Numbered from the stretch's first letter, positions 27,351 through 37,530 are shown. The stretch is 64,000 nt of DNA from Streptomyces sp. NBC_01439 (GCF_036227605.1 NZ_CP109487.1:9411001-9475000); one strand, 5' to 3'. The notes: a model not told the origin generated them from the letters alone. Numbers and translations: made by a program.

Positions 27351-28252
27351 GCCGACGGAGTCCAGTGAGTAGGCGCGCAGCAGGAACACGGTCAGCCACT
27401 CCCGCTCGGCAACGAAGCCCTGCATCCTGCGGGAAACGTGGGTGTTGAGGCGGTCCCAGACCAGCACGATCGGGGCCTTGACCAGCTGGTGGACTCCGTC
27501 GAGGAGTGCGATGAAGTCCTGCTCGCCCATGCTGCGACGTGCACCCTTGGCTGCCGGGTGGGTCCGCAAGCGGTGACACAGCCGGGTCCTCGAGCCTGGT
27601 CGCATCGCGATCAGGCCGGCCACCGAGAGCCGGCCCGAGCGTCGTCCGCTGACCGTCACGACCGGGGTGATCCCTCGCCGGCCCCAGGTCCGTCCCCGGG
27701 GCGGCCTGCGGGTGAAGCCGGCCTCGTCCTCGAAGCAGACATAGCCCCCGCAGGCCGCCCTCGCCCTTTTACCTCCGCCCAGGTCGCCTCCTTCCACACG
27801 GCGACGGCCTGCTCGTCGCGTTCGGCAACCCGCCGGGCGGGGACCTGCGGACTGAAGCCCAGCCGGTGCATCAAGCGCGTGGCCCCCGAGACGCTGTAGG
27901 TGATGTGGAACTTCCGGCCGATCAGCGTGGCCACCCTCGAGGCAGTCCACACCTGGTCCTCCACCCAACCGTGCGCGGCCGGCCCTTCCTCCAGATACGC
28001 GGCCAGCTTCTCCAGAGACCGCGGAGACAGACGGCAACGTGACCCGCTCGGACCACGAGAGGCCAGGGCCTGGACACCATCATCCCGCCACAGCTGGTGC
28101 CACTGGTAGGCCGACTTCACACTCACCCGCAGCCGCCCCGCAGCCTCCGACGGCTTGATCTGCTGTTCAAACAGTTCCGCCGCCTGCATCCGTACTGACT
28201 CCCGACGCCGGCGCCCCGTCGAAGTCAGCCCGCCCCCATCCGCATATCCCAC
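27351..28252 (-). pseudogene. IS630-family transposase, 3'-truncated, in two frames
   Basis: GTG 28252 reads GYADGGGLTSTGRRRRES, then the HTH part (AAELFEQQIKPSEAAGRLRV, SVKSAYQWHQLWRDDG) and a second winged helix (RKFHITYSVSGATRLMHRLG). At ~27770 the frame changes at GTAAAAGG. The catalytic part then follows: GYVCFEDEAGFTRRPPRGRT, KAPIVLVWDRLNTHVSRRMQ and LTVFLLRAYSLDSV, where it stops short of the final glutamate region. A -1 slip at AAAA would join the frames, as known for IS630 elements. The 3' end is lost at the junction with ppk2. Confidence 0.8.
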
Positions 28253-28304
28253 ACACCCACGGATACAGCCACCCGCCCACACCCGTCAGCGACTTCACAC
28301 AGAT

Positions 28305-28694
28305 TCACCCCGACGAGCTGAAGTCAGTATGCGTGTCCCGGGGCTCGACGTAGGGCTCCTCGTCCTTGGGCATTCCGCCGGCGATCGCGCGCTGGCGGAC
28401 CAACTCGGCGTCGAATTCCAGGCCCAGAAGAATGGCCAGGTTGGTGATCCACAGCCACACCAGGAAGATGATCACCCCGGCGAGGGTGCCGTACGTCTTG
28501 TTGTACGAGCCGAAGTTCGCGACGTAGAACGCGAAGCCGGCGGACGCGATCATCCAGATCACCACCGCCAGGAAACTCCCGGGGGTGACCCACTTGAAGC
28601 CGCGACCCTTGGCGTTCGGCGCGGCCCAGTACAGGATCGCGATCATGGTCGTGACGAGCAGGACCAGGATCGGCCACTTTGCGATCGTCCACAC
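28305..28694 (-). pseudogene. YihY/BrkB-type membrane protein, 5'-truncated
   Basis: The sequence reads VWTIAKWPILVLLVTTMIAI, LYWAAPNAKGRGFKWVTPGS, FLAVVIWMIASAGFAFYVAN, FGSYNKTYGTLAGVIIFLVW and LWITNLAILLGLEFDAEL, the C-terminal half of the YihY/virulence factor BrkB family. It keeps four membrane segments and a polar tail. The first ~170 residues are missing: homology starts at the very point (28694/28695) where a sigma-factor fragment begins on the other strand. Confidence 0.75.
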
Positions 28695-29065
28695 GGACTA
28701 ACCTCGAACTGACCGATGAACAAGTCATCGACGGGCCGGTCGCCGCGACCGGGTACACGAGCGGCTCTCTCGACTCCGCTGCCGGGGAGGGCGACACGGC
28801 TTCCCCGAACAGTCGGGCCACCCGACCCCTGGCGGAGATCATGGGCGAGGACGATCCCGCCATGGAACTCTTCGAGGACTTCCACACTCTCGCACCCCTG
28901 CTGCAGCAACTGGACCAGCGTGACCGGCTGATCCTGCAGATGCGCTTCGGTCAGGAGAGGACCCAGGCCGAGATCGGCGCCGAACTGGGCATTTCGCAGA
29001 TGCAGGTGTCCCGCCTTCTGTCCCGCACTCTCGCCCGGCTGCGCGCGGGCATGCTCACGGTGTAG
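28695..29065 (+). pseudogene. SigB/SigF/SigG-type sigma factor, 5'-truncated
   Basis: The fragment reads LTDEQVIDGPVAATGYTSGS, EDFHTLAPLLQQLDQRDRLI, LQMRFGQERTQAEIGAELGI and SQMQVSRLLSRTLARLRAGM. This is the end of region 3 and complete region 4 of an actinobacterial SigB/F-type stress sigma factor. Region 2 (core binding, -10 recognition) is absent, so it cannot act as a normal sigma factor. Ten bases after its stop starts an anti-sigma-like kinase gene, an arrangement seen in sigma/anti-sigma operons. Confidence 0.8.
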
Positions 29066-29074
29066 GGGCGAGCC

Positions 29075-29779
29075 ATGACGCCAATACCGGGAAGCACAGC
29101 GCCACCGTCCGAGATCGAGCAAACGCCGATCAGATCGGATGGAGTTCCCCACCCTCACGCACCGGGTTCACCAGGCGACGCTGCCGGTCGGGTCGCCTAC
29201 ACTGTCACGACCGTGCTGAGGCCTCTCGCACCATCCGGCAATACGCGGCCGACCCGGCCCACGGGCGCCAACCGCGGTACCGGCCGGCGGCCGGGAGCCG
29301 AAGCGGCGGGCGAACGCGGGGGTGGCGCCACAGTGGAGACGATGGAACCGGAGGCGGGCGGCCCGATGACCGTCGGCCCTCCTTCAGGGAGACAGCGCCG
29401 CAGGCTCGCCCTGGCGGGCGTCCCCGGGCTGGTGGCCAAGGGCCGCGATTTCACGCGTCGGGCTTTGCGGGACTGGGGCTGGGCCGAGACCGAGACCTCT
29501 GAGGACACCCTGCTCGTCGTGTCCGAACTGCTGACCAACGCGTCACTTCACGCACACGGCTGCCGCGAACTCGTCCTGACCGCAGATGCAACGTCCCTGC
29601 GTATCGAAGTGCACGACGGCATGACGACCCTTCCGGTCCCCAGCCGGGCGCCGCAACGAGGAGTCCCGGGGAGCCGCGGTCTGTTCATCGTGGAGCGCCT
29701 GTCCGATTGCTGGGGCACCCACACCTACGAGGCCGGGAAGGCCGTGTGGGCCGAGATCGCGGCCTCCCGACTGGCGTAG
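29075..29779 (+). CDS. RsbW-like ATP-binding anti-sigma regulator
   Basis: ATG 29075 follows AGGGGCG and lies 9 bp after the sigma-factor stop. Alternatives are GTG 29332 and ATG 29367. The C-terminal ~130 residues form a HATPase_c_2 domain: KGRDFTRRALRDWGWAETET, TLLVVSELLTNASLHAHGCR (N-box), LRIEVHDGMTTLPVPSRAPQ (G1) and GSRGLFIVERLSDCWG (G2). The family binds sigma factors or STAS antagonists and phosphorylates the latter. The first ~95 residues from 29075 are Pro/Gly/Arg-rich and may not be translated. Confidence 0.7.
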   Translation: MTPIPGSTAPPSEIEQTPIRSDGVPHPHAPGSPGDAAGRVAYTVTTVLRPLAPSGNTRPTRPTGANRGTGRRPGAEAAGERGGGATVETMEPEAGGPMTVGPPSGRQRRRLALAGVPGLVAKGRDFTRRALRDWGWAETETSEDTLLVVSELLTNASLHAHGCRELVLTADATSLRIEVHDGMTTLPVPSRAPQRGVPGSRGLFIVERLSDCWGTHTYEAGKAVWAEIAASRLA

Positions 29780-29844
29780 GGCCTGGCAGAACCTCTACCT
29801 CTCTCGGGCTGTTCGGCCGCCCCCGTCGGACGCAGGGCGCCGGC

Positions 29845-30540
29845 GCCGGGAAGTCGCCGCCGATCTCGGTCGTGGTGACGGCGGGCAGGTAGCGTACGGC
29901 GAGCTCGACGCCGGGGGGACTGGGGCAGGGTCGCGAGAAGGAAGGGTGCTGGAGGGTCAGGGCGAGTTCTTGTTCCTGGCTGTAGCGCTCCACGACGTCC
30001 TTGTGCTCGACCGTCAGCTCTGGGTGGAGGGCCATGACGCTGTCATTCGTCTCGGTCAGTTTCTCGTTGAGGCGTTCCAGTTCGTCGCGTTGTGCATGGG
30101 TCTCCTCCAGTGCTGCGATCAAGTCGCGGGACTGGGCCTGCATGTCGTGGATCGCGCTCGCGGAGGTGCCGGCTTCGACGAGCCTGCGGACCTGCACCTG
30201 AGCTTCCGTCAGGTCGGCGGAGGAGAGTTGGGGAGCAGGCAGAGGAGGTCGATCCGGCCTCCGCGCGGGCCGGCCTCGGCCGCGTGGGAGGTGTCGGGCA
30301 CGGGCTTGTAGGAGGTCTGCGGCAGGAGGCGGGTGACGGCGGCCAGTGATTCGCTGTCAGGGGCGCGCTCTCGTGCCATCCCAGACAGACCTTGAGCGTC
30401 GGCGCAGGGCGAAGCCGTCCTGTTCGGTGGCGACCACGCTGACCAGGCGGCGCCCTGGTCGCGAGTGCGCGGGAAGGCGGTCACCAGCCCCCCGGGGCGG
30501 CGCTTCCACCAGGCTTTCGAACGCGCATGAAATGTCCCGA
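29845..30540 (-). pseudogene. SpoIIE-type PP2C phosphatase regulator, fragmentary
   Basis: Three frames must be combined. The first gives RRLVSVVATEQDGFALRR (end of an ATP-binding domain). The second gives SESLAAVTRLLPQTSYKPVP and GPRGGRIDLLCLLPNSPPPT. The third gives QVRRLVEAGTSASAIHDMQA, QSRDLIAALEETHAQRDELE (coiled coil), ELALTLQHPSFSRP and PGVELAVRYLPAVTTTEIGG, the start of the SpoIIE domain. The phosphatase domain is cut off at ~29845 and both ends are missing. It ends convergent to the anti-sigma gene. Confidence 0.7.
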
Positions 30541-30585
30541 CTCCGGGGCAGCCGTGATGCGCGATGGCCGGGGGATGCGGCACGC

Positions 30586-31599
30586 CTACGGGGGCGCTGA
30601 GGAAGAGGGATCGGCTTCGGCCGCGTCCGCGAGGGCTTGGGCGGCGGCTTCCGCTGCTTTGGCGGCGTCGTCGGCGGCCTGGTTCGCCCTGTCCTCCGTG
30701 GGCATGGGGTGCGTGGCCTGTGATGGAGGGAGTACATCGTTGAAGGCGCGGCTGATGGCTTGGAGCGCGGAGGTGACCTCGCCGGGGATGATCCAGAAGG
30801 TGCTGCCTGGTCCTTGGGCCAGCTGCGGCAGTGCCTGAAGGTACTGGTAGGCCAGCAGCTTGGGGTCGGGGTCGTTGCGGTGCACGGCCTGGAACACTTC
30901 GTCGATGGCACGGGACTGGCCCTCGGCCCGGAGGATCTCGGCCGTGCGCTCTCCCTCGGCGCGCAGTACGGCCGACTGTTTGTCTCCTTCGGCGGTGAGG
31001 ATCTGCGACTGTCGTTGTCCTTCAGCTCCCAAGATCGCGGCCCGTTTGTCCCGCTCCGCTCGCATCTGCTTCTCCATCGCGTCCTTGATCGACTGTGGCG
31101 GGTCGACGGCTTTGATCTCCACTCGGTTGACCCGCAACCCCCATTTGCCCGTGGCGTCGTCCAGCACACCGCGGAGTTGGCTGTTGATGGTGTCGCGAGA
31201 GGTGAGGGTCTTCTCCAGGTCCATCGATCCCACGACGTTGCGCAGGGTGGTGACGGTGAGTTGTTCGACCGCTTGGAGGTAGTTCGCGATCTCGTAGGCG
31301 GCAGCCCGCGGGTCGGTTACCTGGAAGTAGAGGACGGTATCGATCTCGACCACGAGGTTGTCCTCGGTGATGACCGGTTGGGGCTTGAAGGAGACGACCT
31401 GCTCCCGCAGGTCGATCACGGGATACACGCGGTCGACGTAGGGGATGACCACATTGAGGCCAGGTGTCAGCGTGCGGTGGTAACGGCCGAGCCGTTCCAC
31501 GTTGCGGGCGCGCGCCTGAGGCACGATGCGCACGGCCCGCACCACGGTGAAGACTGCGAAGACCGCGACTATGACGCCGGCGACGACCCAGGCTTCCAT
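30586..31599 (-). CDS. SPFH/band-7 domain membrane protein (stomatin-like)
   Basis: ATG 31599 follows GGGAGTGACC and lies 2 bp after the NfeD stop. It has an N-terminal membrane anchor (WVVAGVIVAVFAVFTVV). A complete band-7 domain follows: ARNVERLGRYHRTLTPGLNV, LREQVVSFKPQPVITEDNLV, VEIDTVLYFQVTDPRAAAYE, LRNVVGSMDLEKTLTSRDTI. The helical repeat region contains AEGQRQSQILTAEGDKQSAV. The tail is Ala-rich. Stomatin-like proteins form ring assemblies in membrane microdomains, and those with NfeD partners are linked to membrane quality control. 337 residues, intact. Confidence 0.9.
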   Translation of the reverse strand: MEAWVVAGVIVAVFAVFTVVRAVRIVPQARARNVERLGRYHRTLTPGLNVVIPYVDRVYPVIDLREQVVSFKPQPVITEDNLVVEIDTVLYFQVTDPRAAAYEIANYLQAVEQLTVTTLRNVVGSMDLEKTLTSRDTINSQLRGVLDDATGKWGLRVNRVEIKAVDPPQSIKDAMEKQMRAERDKRAAILGAEGQRQSQILTAEGDKQSAVLRAEGERTAEILRAEGQSRAIDEVFQAVHRNDPDPKLLAYQYLQALPQLAQGPGSTFWIIPGEVTSALQAISRAFNDVLPPSQATHPMPTEDRANQAADDAAKAAEAAAQALADAAEADPSSSAPP

Positions 31600-31601
31600 G
31601 G

Positions 31602-32033
31602 TCACTCCCGGGGGTAGATGAATGCGGTGCTGCCGCTGATCTCCACGACTTCGGCGGTCGTTCCCGGAGGGATCACCAGCGTCTCGTCGTAGGCCCGAGC
31701 GGTCCACTCCTCGCCTCCGATTCGGACCCTGCCGCCCTGGGCCGATACCTCACTGACCACGTAGGCAGGCTTCCCCACCAGAGCGTCCACGCCGAACCGT
31801 GCCTCCTGGCGCGGTGAGAGGCGTCGCACTGCGAGGGGGCGTACGAAGAGCAGGCTGAGTGTTGCGACGAGGGCGAACACCAAGAACTGCCACGGCAGAG
31901 GGAGGCCGAGCGCGGCGGATGCGGCGGTGATCGACGCAGCTGCAGCGAGCAACCCCAATGCGGCAGTGAGAGTGAACACCTCTGCGATGGCCAGCACCGC
32001 TGCGGCGATCAGCCACATCAACCACGGCTCCAC
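31602..32033 (-). CDS. NfeD family membrane protein
   Basis: A GTG start at 32033 lies after GGAGGAGG. Three hydrophobic segments (PWLMWLIAAAVLAIAEVF, ALGLLAAAASITAASAALGL, WQFLVFALVATLSLLFVRPL) are followed by an OB-fold domain (VGKPAYVVSEVSAQGGRVRI, TLVIPPGTTAEVVEISGSTA). This is the short NfeD1b type that pairs with SPFH proteins. 143 residues. It precedes the SPFH gene in a tight two-gene operon. Confidence 0.9.
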   Translation of the reverse strand: MEPWLMWLIAAAVLAIAEVFTLTAALGLLAAAASITAASAALGLPLPWQFLVFALVATLSLLFVRPLAVRRLSPRQEARFGVDALVGKPAYVVSEVSAQGGRVRIGGEEWTARAYDETLVIPPGTTAEVVEISGSTAFIYPRE

Positions 32034-32136
32034 GCCCGCCCTCCTCCCTCACGAAAAACCGACCAGGGGGATGCTGCGGACGCGTTCCGCTCCGTTCGGC
32101 AGGGAATGACCCACCGCGAGAGCGCGTCCATGTCGC

Positions 32137-32361
32137 TCAGATGTTCAGCATGATGGCGTATGCGAGGAAGAAGAGGGCGCAGGACAGGGCCACCAGGCAG
32201 ATCACCACGAGGGGGCCCTTGCCCCAGCCGCGAGTCAAAGGGCGGTAGGGGCCCGCGCCAGCACCGGTGCTGGACTCGCCGGGCGGGGTTTCCCCGGGGG
32301 GTACCCCGCCATGATGCTGAGACGCCTTGTTCGGGTCTGGGCCTGGAACGGGTGCGGACAT
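32137..32361 (-). CDS. DUF6480 family small membrane protein
   Basis: ATG 32361 follows GAGGGAGGC. The 74-residue product has a polar Pro/Gly-rich half (NKASQHHGGVPPGETPPGES) and a C-terminal membrane helix (GPLVVICLVALSCALFFLAY), the layout of the actinobacterial DUF6480 family. Function unknown. It lies upstream of the nfeD-SPFH pair on the same strand, about 100 bp apart. Confidence 0.75.
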   Translation of the reverse strand: MSAPVPGPDPNKASQHHGGVPPGETPPGESSTGAGAGPYRPLTRGWGKGPLVVICLVALSCALFFLAYAIMLNI

Positions 32362-32830
32362 GTCTGCCTCCCTCTTGCGAAGGCCGCGATCGGCACGGGC
32401 CGAAACGTCGGCCCGGTCGCCCGGCACCTACCCGCCGCGTGCCGCCTCGCCCGTGGTGGCGCTCGACAGACTCCGGGGCGGGGCGGGCTCGTGATAGCAG
32501 GGGCCCGGGCAGGTACCCGCTTCCATTATCCGCGTCGGTCGACGGCGCGGCCGCCGGAGCCCAGCAGACCTCTTACCTGGCGGCTCGAAATGCTAGCTTC
32601 GCGCCGAACGCGCCAGCTCAATCTGGTGAGGACGGCAGGAAGCAGAGCTTGTACCGGTTGCACGCCACGTAGCCAGGCATGCAAGCCTCCGTGGCCACCG
32701 GTTTCGCCGGATGGGGCAACGGGCGGGGTCGTGGCCGGAACGATCATCGCCCCTCGTCCGCGGCGAGGAGGATCTCTACGCCTCCGGCCGCGTCGGCTCG
32801 CTCCTCCGCTCGGCGCCGACGGAACCTGAA
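32362..32830. other. intergenic region
   Basis: Contains the DUF6480 promoter. From ~32680 plus-strand sequence may already be decayed coding DNA of the following oxidoreductase remnant. Nothing else is recognised. Confidence 0.3.
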
Positions 32831-33090
32831 GGCTCAGTGGGACGCCGGAACGCACTTCGTCAAGGACCGTCTGGACACTCTCGGCGACGGCACCAATGGG
32901 CCTCGGGAGCCTGCGGCCCGGTGAGGCCACAGGTGCACCGCGACGATCAGGGCGAGCTGCATGCCGTGTCCGCCCTCTGCACTCATGTCGGAGGAGGGCT
33001 CGTACGGAACCACAGCCTCCGTAGCGTCGGCGTGCACGGGCGGCACCGGCTGGTGGGCCGACGCGCAGGGCGAGCCTCGGACCCTTGATG
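32831..33090 (+). pseudogene. FAD-dependent oxidoreductase with Rieske domain, C-terminal remnant
   Basis: The first frame reads LKAQWDAGTHFVKDRLDTLG to a stop at 32924. In another frame HRDDQGELHAVSALCTHVGG follows, the N-terminal half of a Rieske motif (C-T-H). The second CxxH half cannot be found. In Streptomyces this combination closes a family of FAD-dependent oxidoreductases. Only ~80 residues remain. Confidence 0.5.
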
Positions 33091-33144
33091 GTCCCGAGGC
33101 TCGCTGACGTTGCAGGCGCCGTCCGGGGGAGGTGCCGGGAGGAG

Positions 33145-33708
33145 TCAGGTTACGGCGGGGAAGCGTTCCCAGACCCGGTGGGCTGCGAGTACTTCCAGGA
33201 GCTGAGGGAGTGCCTGTGCGCCGTCGGCGATGATGACGCCGGGTTCGCCCACTGAGATGCCGGCGGCCTCGAAGAGCGCTTCGGCGCCGTCCCAGCCAGC
33301 GAGGGCCTTGCCGTGCCGATAGGCCTCGGTGAGCAGCGTCAGGACCCGCGGATCGCTGACGGCGGGGCCAGGTGCCCCGGCCTTGGCGTCACGGGCTCCG
33401 TAAGCGTCAGCTCCTGCTCCCGGGACGCCTGCGAAGACCAGGGCGTCGAACTCGACGGAGCGGGCGGTGGCGAAGGTGCGCTGAACGGCGACCGGGTCAC
33501 CGCCCGTGCCCAGTACCCCGCCGGCCGGGGCGATGATCAGGGGCACCAGGCCGGCGTCCAGGACCGCCTCGCGGACCTGATGCACACCCGACACGTCGGT
33601 CGCGGGCCCGGTGACGATGCCGATGACGCGTCCGTTCAGCGGCCAGGTTGCGCCGACCTGCGACAGGCGGGGGCTCGGGCGGACGTCGGCGAGAGGTTCG
33701 GTGGTGGC
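33145..33708 (-). pseudogene. katE: C-terminal domain of a large-subunit catalase (HPII/KatE type), 5'-truncated
   Basis: The minus strand reads LADVRPSPRLSQVGATWPLN, GRVIGIVTGPATDVSGVHQV and REAVLDAGLVPLIIAPAGGV, then VEFDALVFAGVPGAG and SVGEPGVIIADGAQALPQLL. This is the DJ-1/PfpI-like C-terminal domain of clade 2 catalases with the preceding linker. The heme-binding catalase core (~500 residues) is missing. Homology ends at ~33708, next to a head-truncated aspartyl-tRNA synthetase on the opposite strand. It would not be a working catalase. Confidence 0.8.
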
Positions 33709-33737
33709 CGAAGACGCGGCTCGGCGAAGGCTCGTGG

Positions 33738-34361
33738 CTGTCGTGGATCGAGGGCGTCGAGGACGTGATGGCCTTCGAGGAGCGGATGCTGGCGCAGGCC
33801 GTCGCCAAGGTGGCCGAGGTGCATGGGGAGCGAATCCGGGAGGTGTTCGGGGTCGAGGTGACGGTGCCGGAGACGCCGTTCCCGCGGATCACGATGGCCG
33901 AGGTGCAGGAGGTCCTGCGGGCCGGCGGTTGGGACCCCGAGGGGGTGAAGGAGGACCTGGACCCGGACGGCGAGCGTCGAATCGCCGCGCACATGAAGCA
34001 GCAGACCGGTCACGAGTTCGTGTTCATCACGCACTACCCGGCCAGCATCCGGCCCTTCTATCACATGCGTCCGGCGGACCGTCCGGACCTGACGCTCAGC
34101 TTCGACCTGCTCTGGAAGGGCCTGGAGATCACCACCGGAGCCCAGCGTGAGCACCGCTCCGACGTGCTGCTCAAGCAGGCAGAGGAGAAGAGCATGAACA
34201 CCGAGCCGATGCAGGACTACATGAACATCTTCCGCTTCGGGTGCCCGCCCCACGGCGGCCTCGGCGCCGGCCTGGGCCGGATCCTGATGGTCATGCTCGG
34301 CCTGGACTCGATCCGCGAAGCCGCGTTCCTGTTCAGGGGGCCGAACCGCCTCACCCCCTGA
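33738..34361 (+). pseudogene. aspartyl-tRNA synthetase (archaeal-type/AspS2), 5'-truncated
   Basis: The fragment reads SWIEGVEDVMAFEERMLAQA, PFPRITMAEVQEVLRAGGWD, EFVFITHYPASIRPFYHMRP, SFDLLWKGLEITTGAQREHR and NIFRFGCPPHGGLGAGLGRI to FLFRGPNRLTP. This is the second half of the class II catalytic domain including motif 3. The anticodon-binding domain and motifs 1 and 2 are absent. The similarity is to archaeal-type AspRS, a second AspRS found in some actinobacteria. It ends in a strong terminator. Confidence 0.8.
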
Positions 34362-34380
34362 GCAAGCGGTAGACCCACCT

Positions 34381-34411
34381 CTGCCCCACCGCCGGCTTGG
34401 CGGTGGGGCAG
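34381..34411. terminator. strong hairpin terminator
   Basis: A perfect 13-bp stem CTGCCCCACCGCC / GGCGGTGGGGCAG with a GGCTT loop, 20 bp after the AspRS stop. The following stretch to 34600 has no supported gene. Confidence 0.8.
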
Positions 34412-34600
34412 AGGGGGCTCGCTCAGTACCGGGTGTGCCCCAGGCAGGGGATCCACGAGTCGGCGGGGTTCTCGTCCCAATGGTCGCGCAGGGCCAGACG
34501 GCCCCCGGGGGGGCAAGTGCCTGAGGCGGCGGGCGGCTCGCGCCCCTGGGAGGCGTTCCATGCCGCACCTCCGGCTGGCCCGAGCGTGGACAGAGTCGGC

Positions 34601-35197
34601 TCAGAGTCCGAATGCTCCGCCTTCGATGAGGATGAGAAGGCCGATGGCGATCAGGACTACGGGGAGCAGGATGTGCCCCCAGCGGGCGAGGGCCTTGGCG
34701 ATGACGGGGCGAGTGGCGAAGAACTTGCCGGCGAAGCACCAGACGGCGACGAGGACCAGGAACACCGCGGCGTACACGCTCATCCCGCCGATGCCGGCGG
34801 TGGCGAACACGGGGACGTAGACGCCGATGTTGTCGCCACCATTGGCGAAGGTCACGGCGGCAACCGCCAGGGCGGTCGGCCCGCCCTGTGGGGCTTCGCC
34901 CTCGTCGTCTCCGTTTTCATTGCGGTGTTTCCATGCTTGCCAGGCGGCCTTCAGGCCCAAGGCGAGAGGGAGGAGACCGAGGTAGGGGATGGCCGACTCG
35001 GGCAGGAACGTGGCGCCGAACGCGGCGGCCACGGCTACGGCCAGGATCGCGGTGAAGCCGAGGTACTGGCCGGGCACGATTTTGCGGGTGGAGCCGCGGT
35101 GCCCGGCGCCCTGGGCGAAGAACAGCGCCAGGATCAGGATGTCGTCGATGTTGGTGACGGCGAACAGTCCTGCTGCCTGCCCGATGATGCCCAGGTT
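34601..35197 (-). CDS. CadD-like cadmium resistance transporter, start uncertain
   Basis: The recognisable sequence starts NLGIIGQAAGLFAVTNIDDI, LILALFFAQGAGHRGSTRKI at 35197. It continues VPGQYLGFTAILAVAVAAAF, ALAVAAVTFANGGDNIGVYV and GHILLPVVLIAIGLLILIEG. NIDD and ANGGDN with about six membrane segments are typical of the CadD cadmium-resistance family. The codon before NLG is GCG where a GTG start might be expected, and the frame is open further upstream. A start at GTG 35095 would lose the first two helices. The upstream neighbour is the decayed copA. Confidence 0.7.
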   Translation of the reverse strand, partial: NLGIIGQAAGLFAVTNIDDILILALFFAQGAGHRGSTRKIVPGQYLGFTAILAVAVAAAFGATFLPESAIPYLGLLPLALGLKAAWQAWKHRNENGDDEGEAPQGGPTALAVAAVTFANGGDNIGVYVPVFATAGIGGMSVYAAVFLVLVAVWCFAGKFFATRPVIAKALARWGHILLPVVLIAIGLLILIEGGAFGL

Positions 35198-35326
35198 CGC
35201 GAACCATCCCGCTTTACTCGTACGACAAGAAGCATGACCCTACTCGGGCCGGGACGAGAGCCACAGTCGCCCTGACCAGCGATCGGAGTTCGTTCTCGCG
35301 AACCGGCTGGTGGTCCCGCCTTGACG

Positions 35327-36694
<1,368 letters not shown>

Positions 36695-36714
36695 GGCAGT
36701 TCCTCTTGTTGCTT

Positions 36715-37455
36715 TCAGTCTCGTACGGGATCGGGCGCAGCGGGTTGGCCAGCCGGTGCGACCACGGCGAAGCTCTGGCCGGCGGCCGGCTGCCAGGACA
36801 GCTCGCGCCGGTACAGGCGGCGCAGTACGTCGGGCGGCTGGTGGTAGCAGAAGACCGACGAGGCGGCGCCGACGATGGACGGGGTGTCGGTGAACAGCGG
36901 CAGCTCGGCCAGGAAGTATCGGACCGCGTGCTCGATCTGCTGCTCGTCCGGCGGCTGTCCGGCGGGCAGCTTCCCGGCCAGCACCCAGCCGGTGGCCTCC
37001 CGGCACGCGTCCCGGAAGCCCGCGTCCTCGTCGTACCGTCGCAGCCCGCTCGCGTGGAGCCGTCCGAATGCCGCGTTGTCCTCCAGCTCGGCCCACCCGA
37101 GCACACGCTTCTCGGCATCGGGCACCCCCAGGGCACCCAGCGCGGTGACGATCTTGTTGCGGGTGTACTGGCCCTGCCTGCGGGCCTTCCACGCGGCCTT
37201 CTCCGGTGCGTACCCCAGCGCCTCGAACATGAAGGCGCTCGGTGCATCGGGTACGAAGAAGTCCACTCGCTCGAACCGCTCCAGCCCCCACGCGGCCAGC
37301 TTCTGGATCCGGCCGGTGGAGAAGTGGCTGTTGAAGGGGCTGATCCCGAAGCAGGCGTGCTCGGCCCGCTTGACCGCTTCGGCGCACTGGCTGCTCAGCG
37401 GTGTCACCGCCAGCCCCGCCGTACAGCCGTCGTCCTGATCTGCGCCCGTCCTCAT
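36715..37455 (-). CDS. tRNA-dependent cyclodipeptide synthase (AlbC-like, NYH type)
   Basis: The product is 246 residues. The family pattern is clear: HACFGISPFNSHFSTGRIQK with the nucleophilic serine at residue 39 and Asn42, the basic helix KARRQGQYTRNK, YFLAELPLF with Tyr180 and Glu184, and SVFCYHQPP with Tyr204-His205. These match Ser37, Asn40, Tyr178, Glu182, Tyr202 and His203 of AlbC, placing it in the NYH subfamily. These soluble enzymes take two aminoacyl-tRNAs and make a cyclic dipeptide (diketopiperazine). The two amino acids cannot be predicted by eye. It starts 6 bp after a MerR-type -10 box, so its mRNA may be leaderless, and copA follows 20 bp downstream. Confidence 0.9.
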   Translation of the reverse strand: MRTGADQDDGCTAGLAVTPLSSQCAEAVKRAEHACFGISPFNSHFSTGRIQKLAAWGLERFERVDFFVPDAPSAFMFEALGYAPEKAAWKARRQGQYTRNKIVTALGALGVPDAEKRVLGWAELEDNAAFGRLHASGLRRYDEDAGFRDACREATGWVLAGKLPAGQPPDEQQIEHAVRYFLAELPLFTDTPSIVGAASSVFCYHQPPDVLRRLYRRELSWQPAAGQSFAVVAPAGQPAAPDPVRD

Positions 37456-37461
37456 GCCCGG

Positions 37462-37493
37462 ACGCTAAAACCTTGCCCTTAGGGCAAGGTCAA
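37462..37493 (-). promoter_or_regulatory. MerR-type metal-responsive promoter of the cyclodipeptide synthase operon
   Basis: On the minus strand TTGACC (37493-37488) and TAGCGT (37467-37462) are 20 bp apart, the overlong spacing of MerR-activated promoters. The spacer holds a perfect dyad: ACCTTGCCCT and AGGGCAAGGT around one base (37470-37490). Transcription would start at or next to the ATG at 37455. The divergent merR gene begins 38 bp from the other side. Confidence 0.85.
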
Positions 37494-37530
37494 GCGCACA
37501 CTGGCGGGACTCGCACGAAAGGATCCGTTG

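Noticed and set aside
36715..37455. Reading the 246-residue protein as a P-type ATPase accessory or regulator
   Set aside because: The Ser/Asn, Tyr/Glu and Tyr-His motifs with their spacing fit cyclodipeptide synthases over the whole length.
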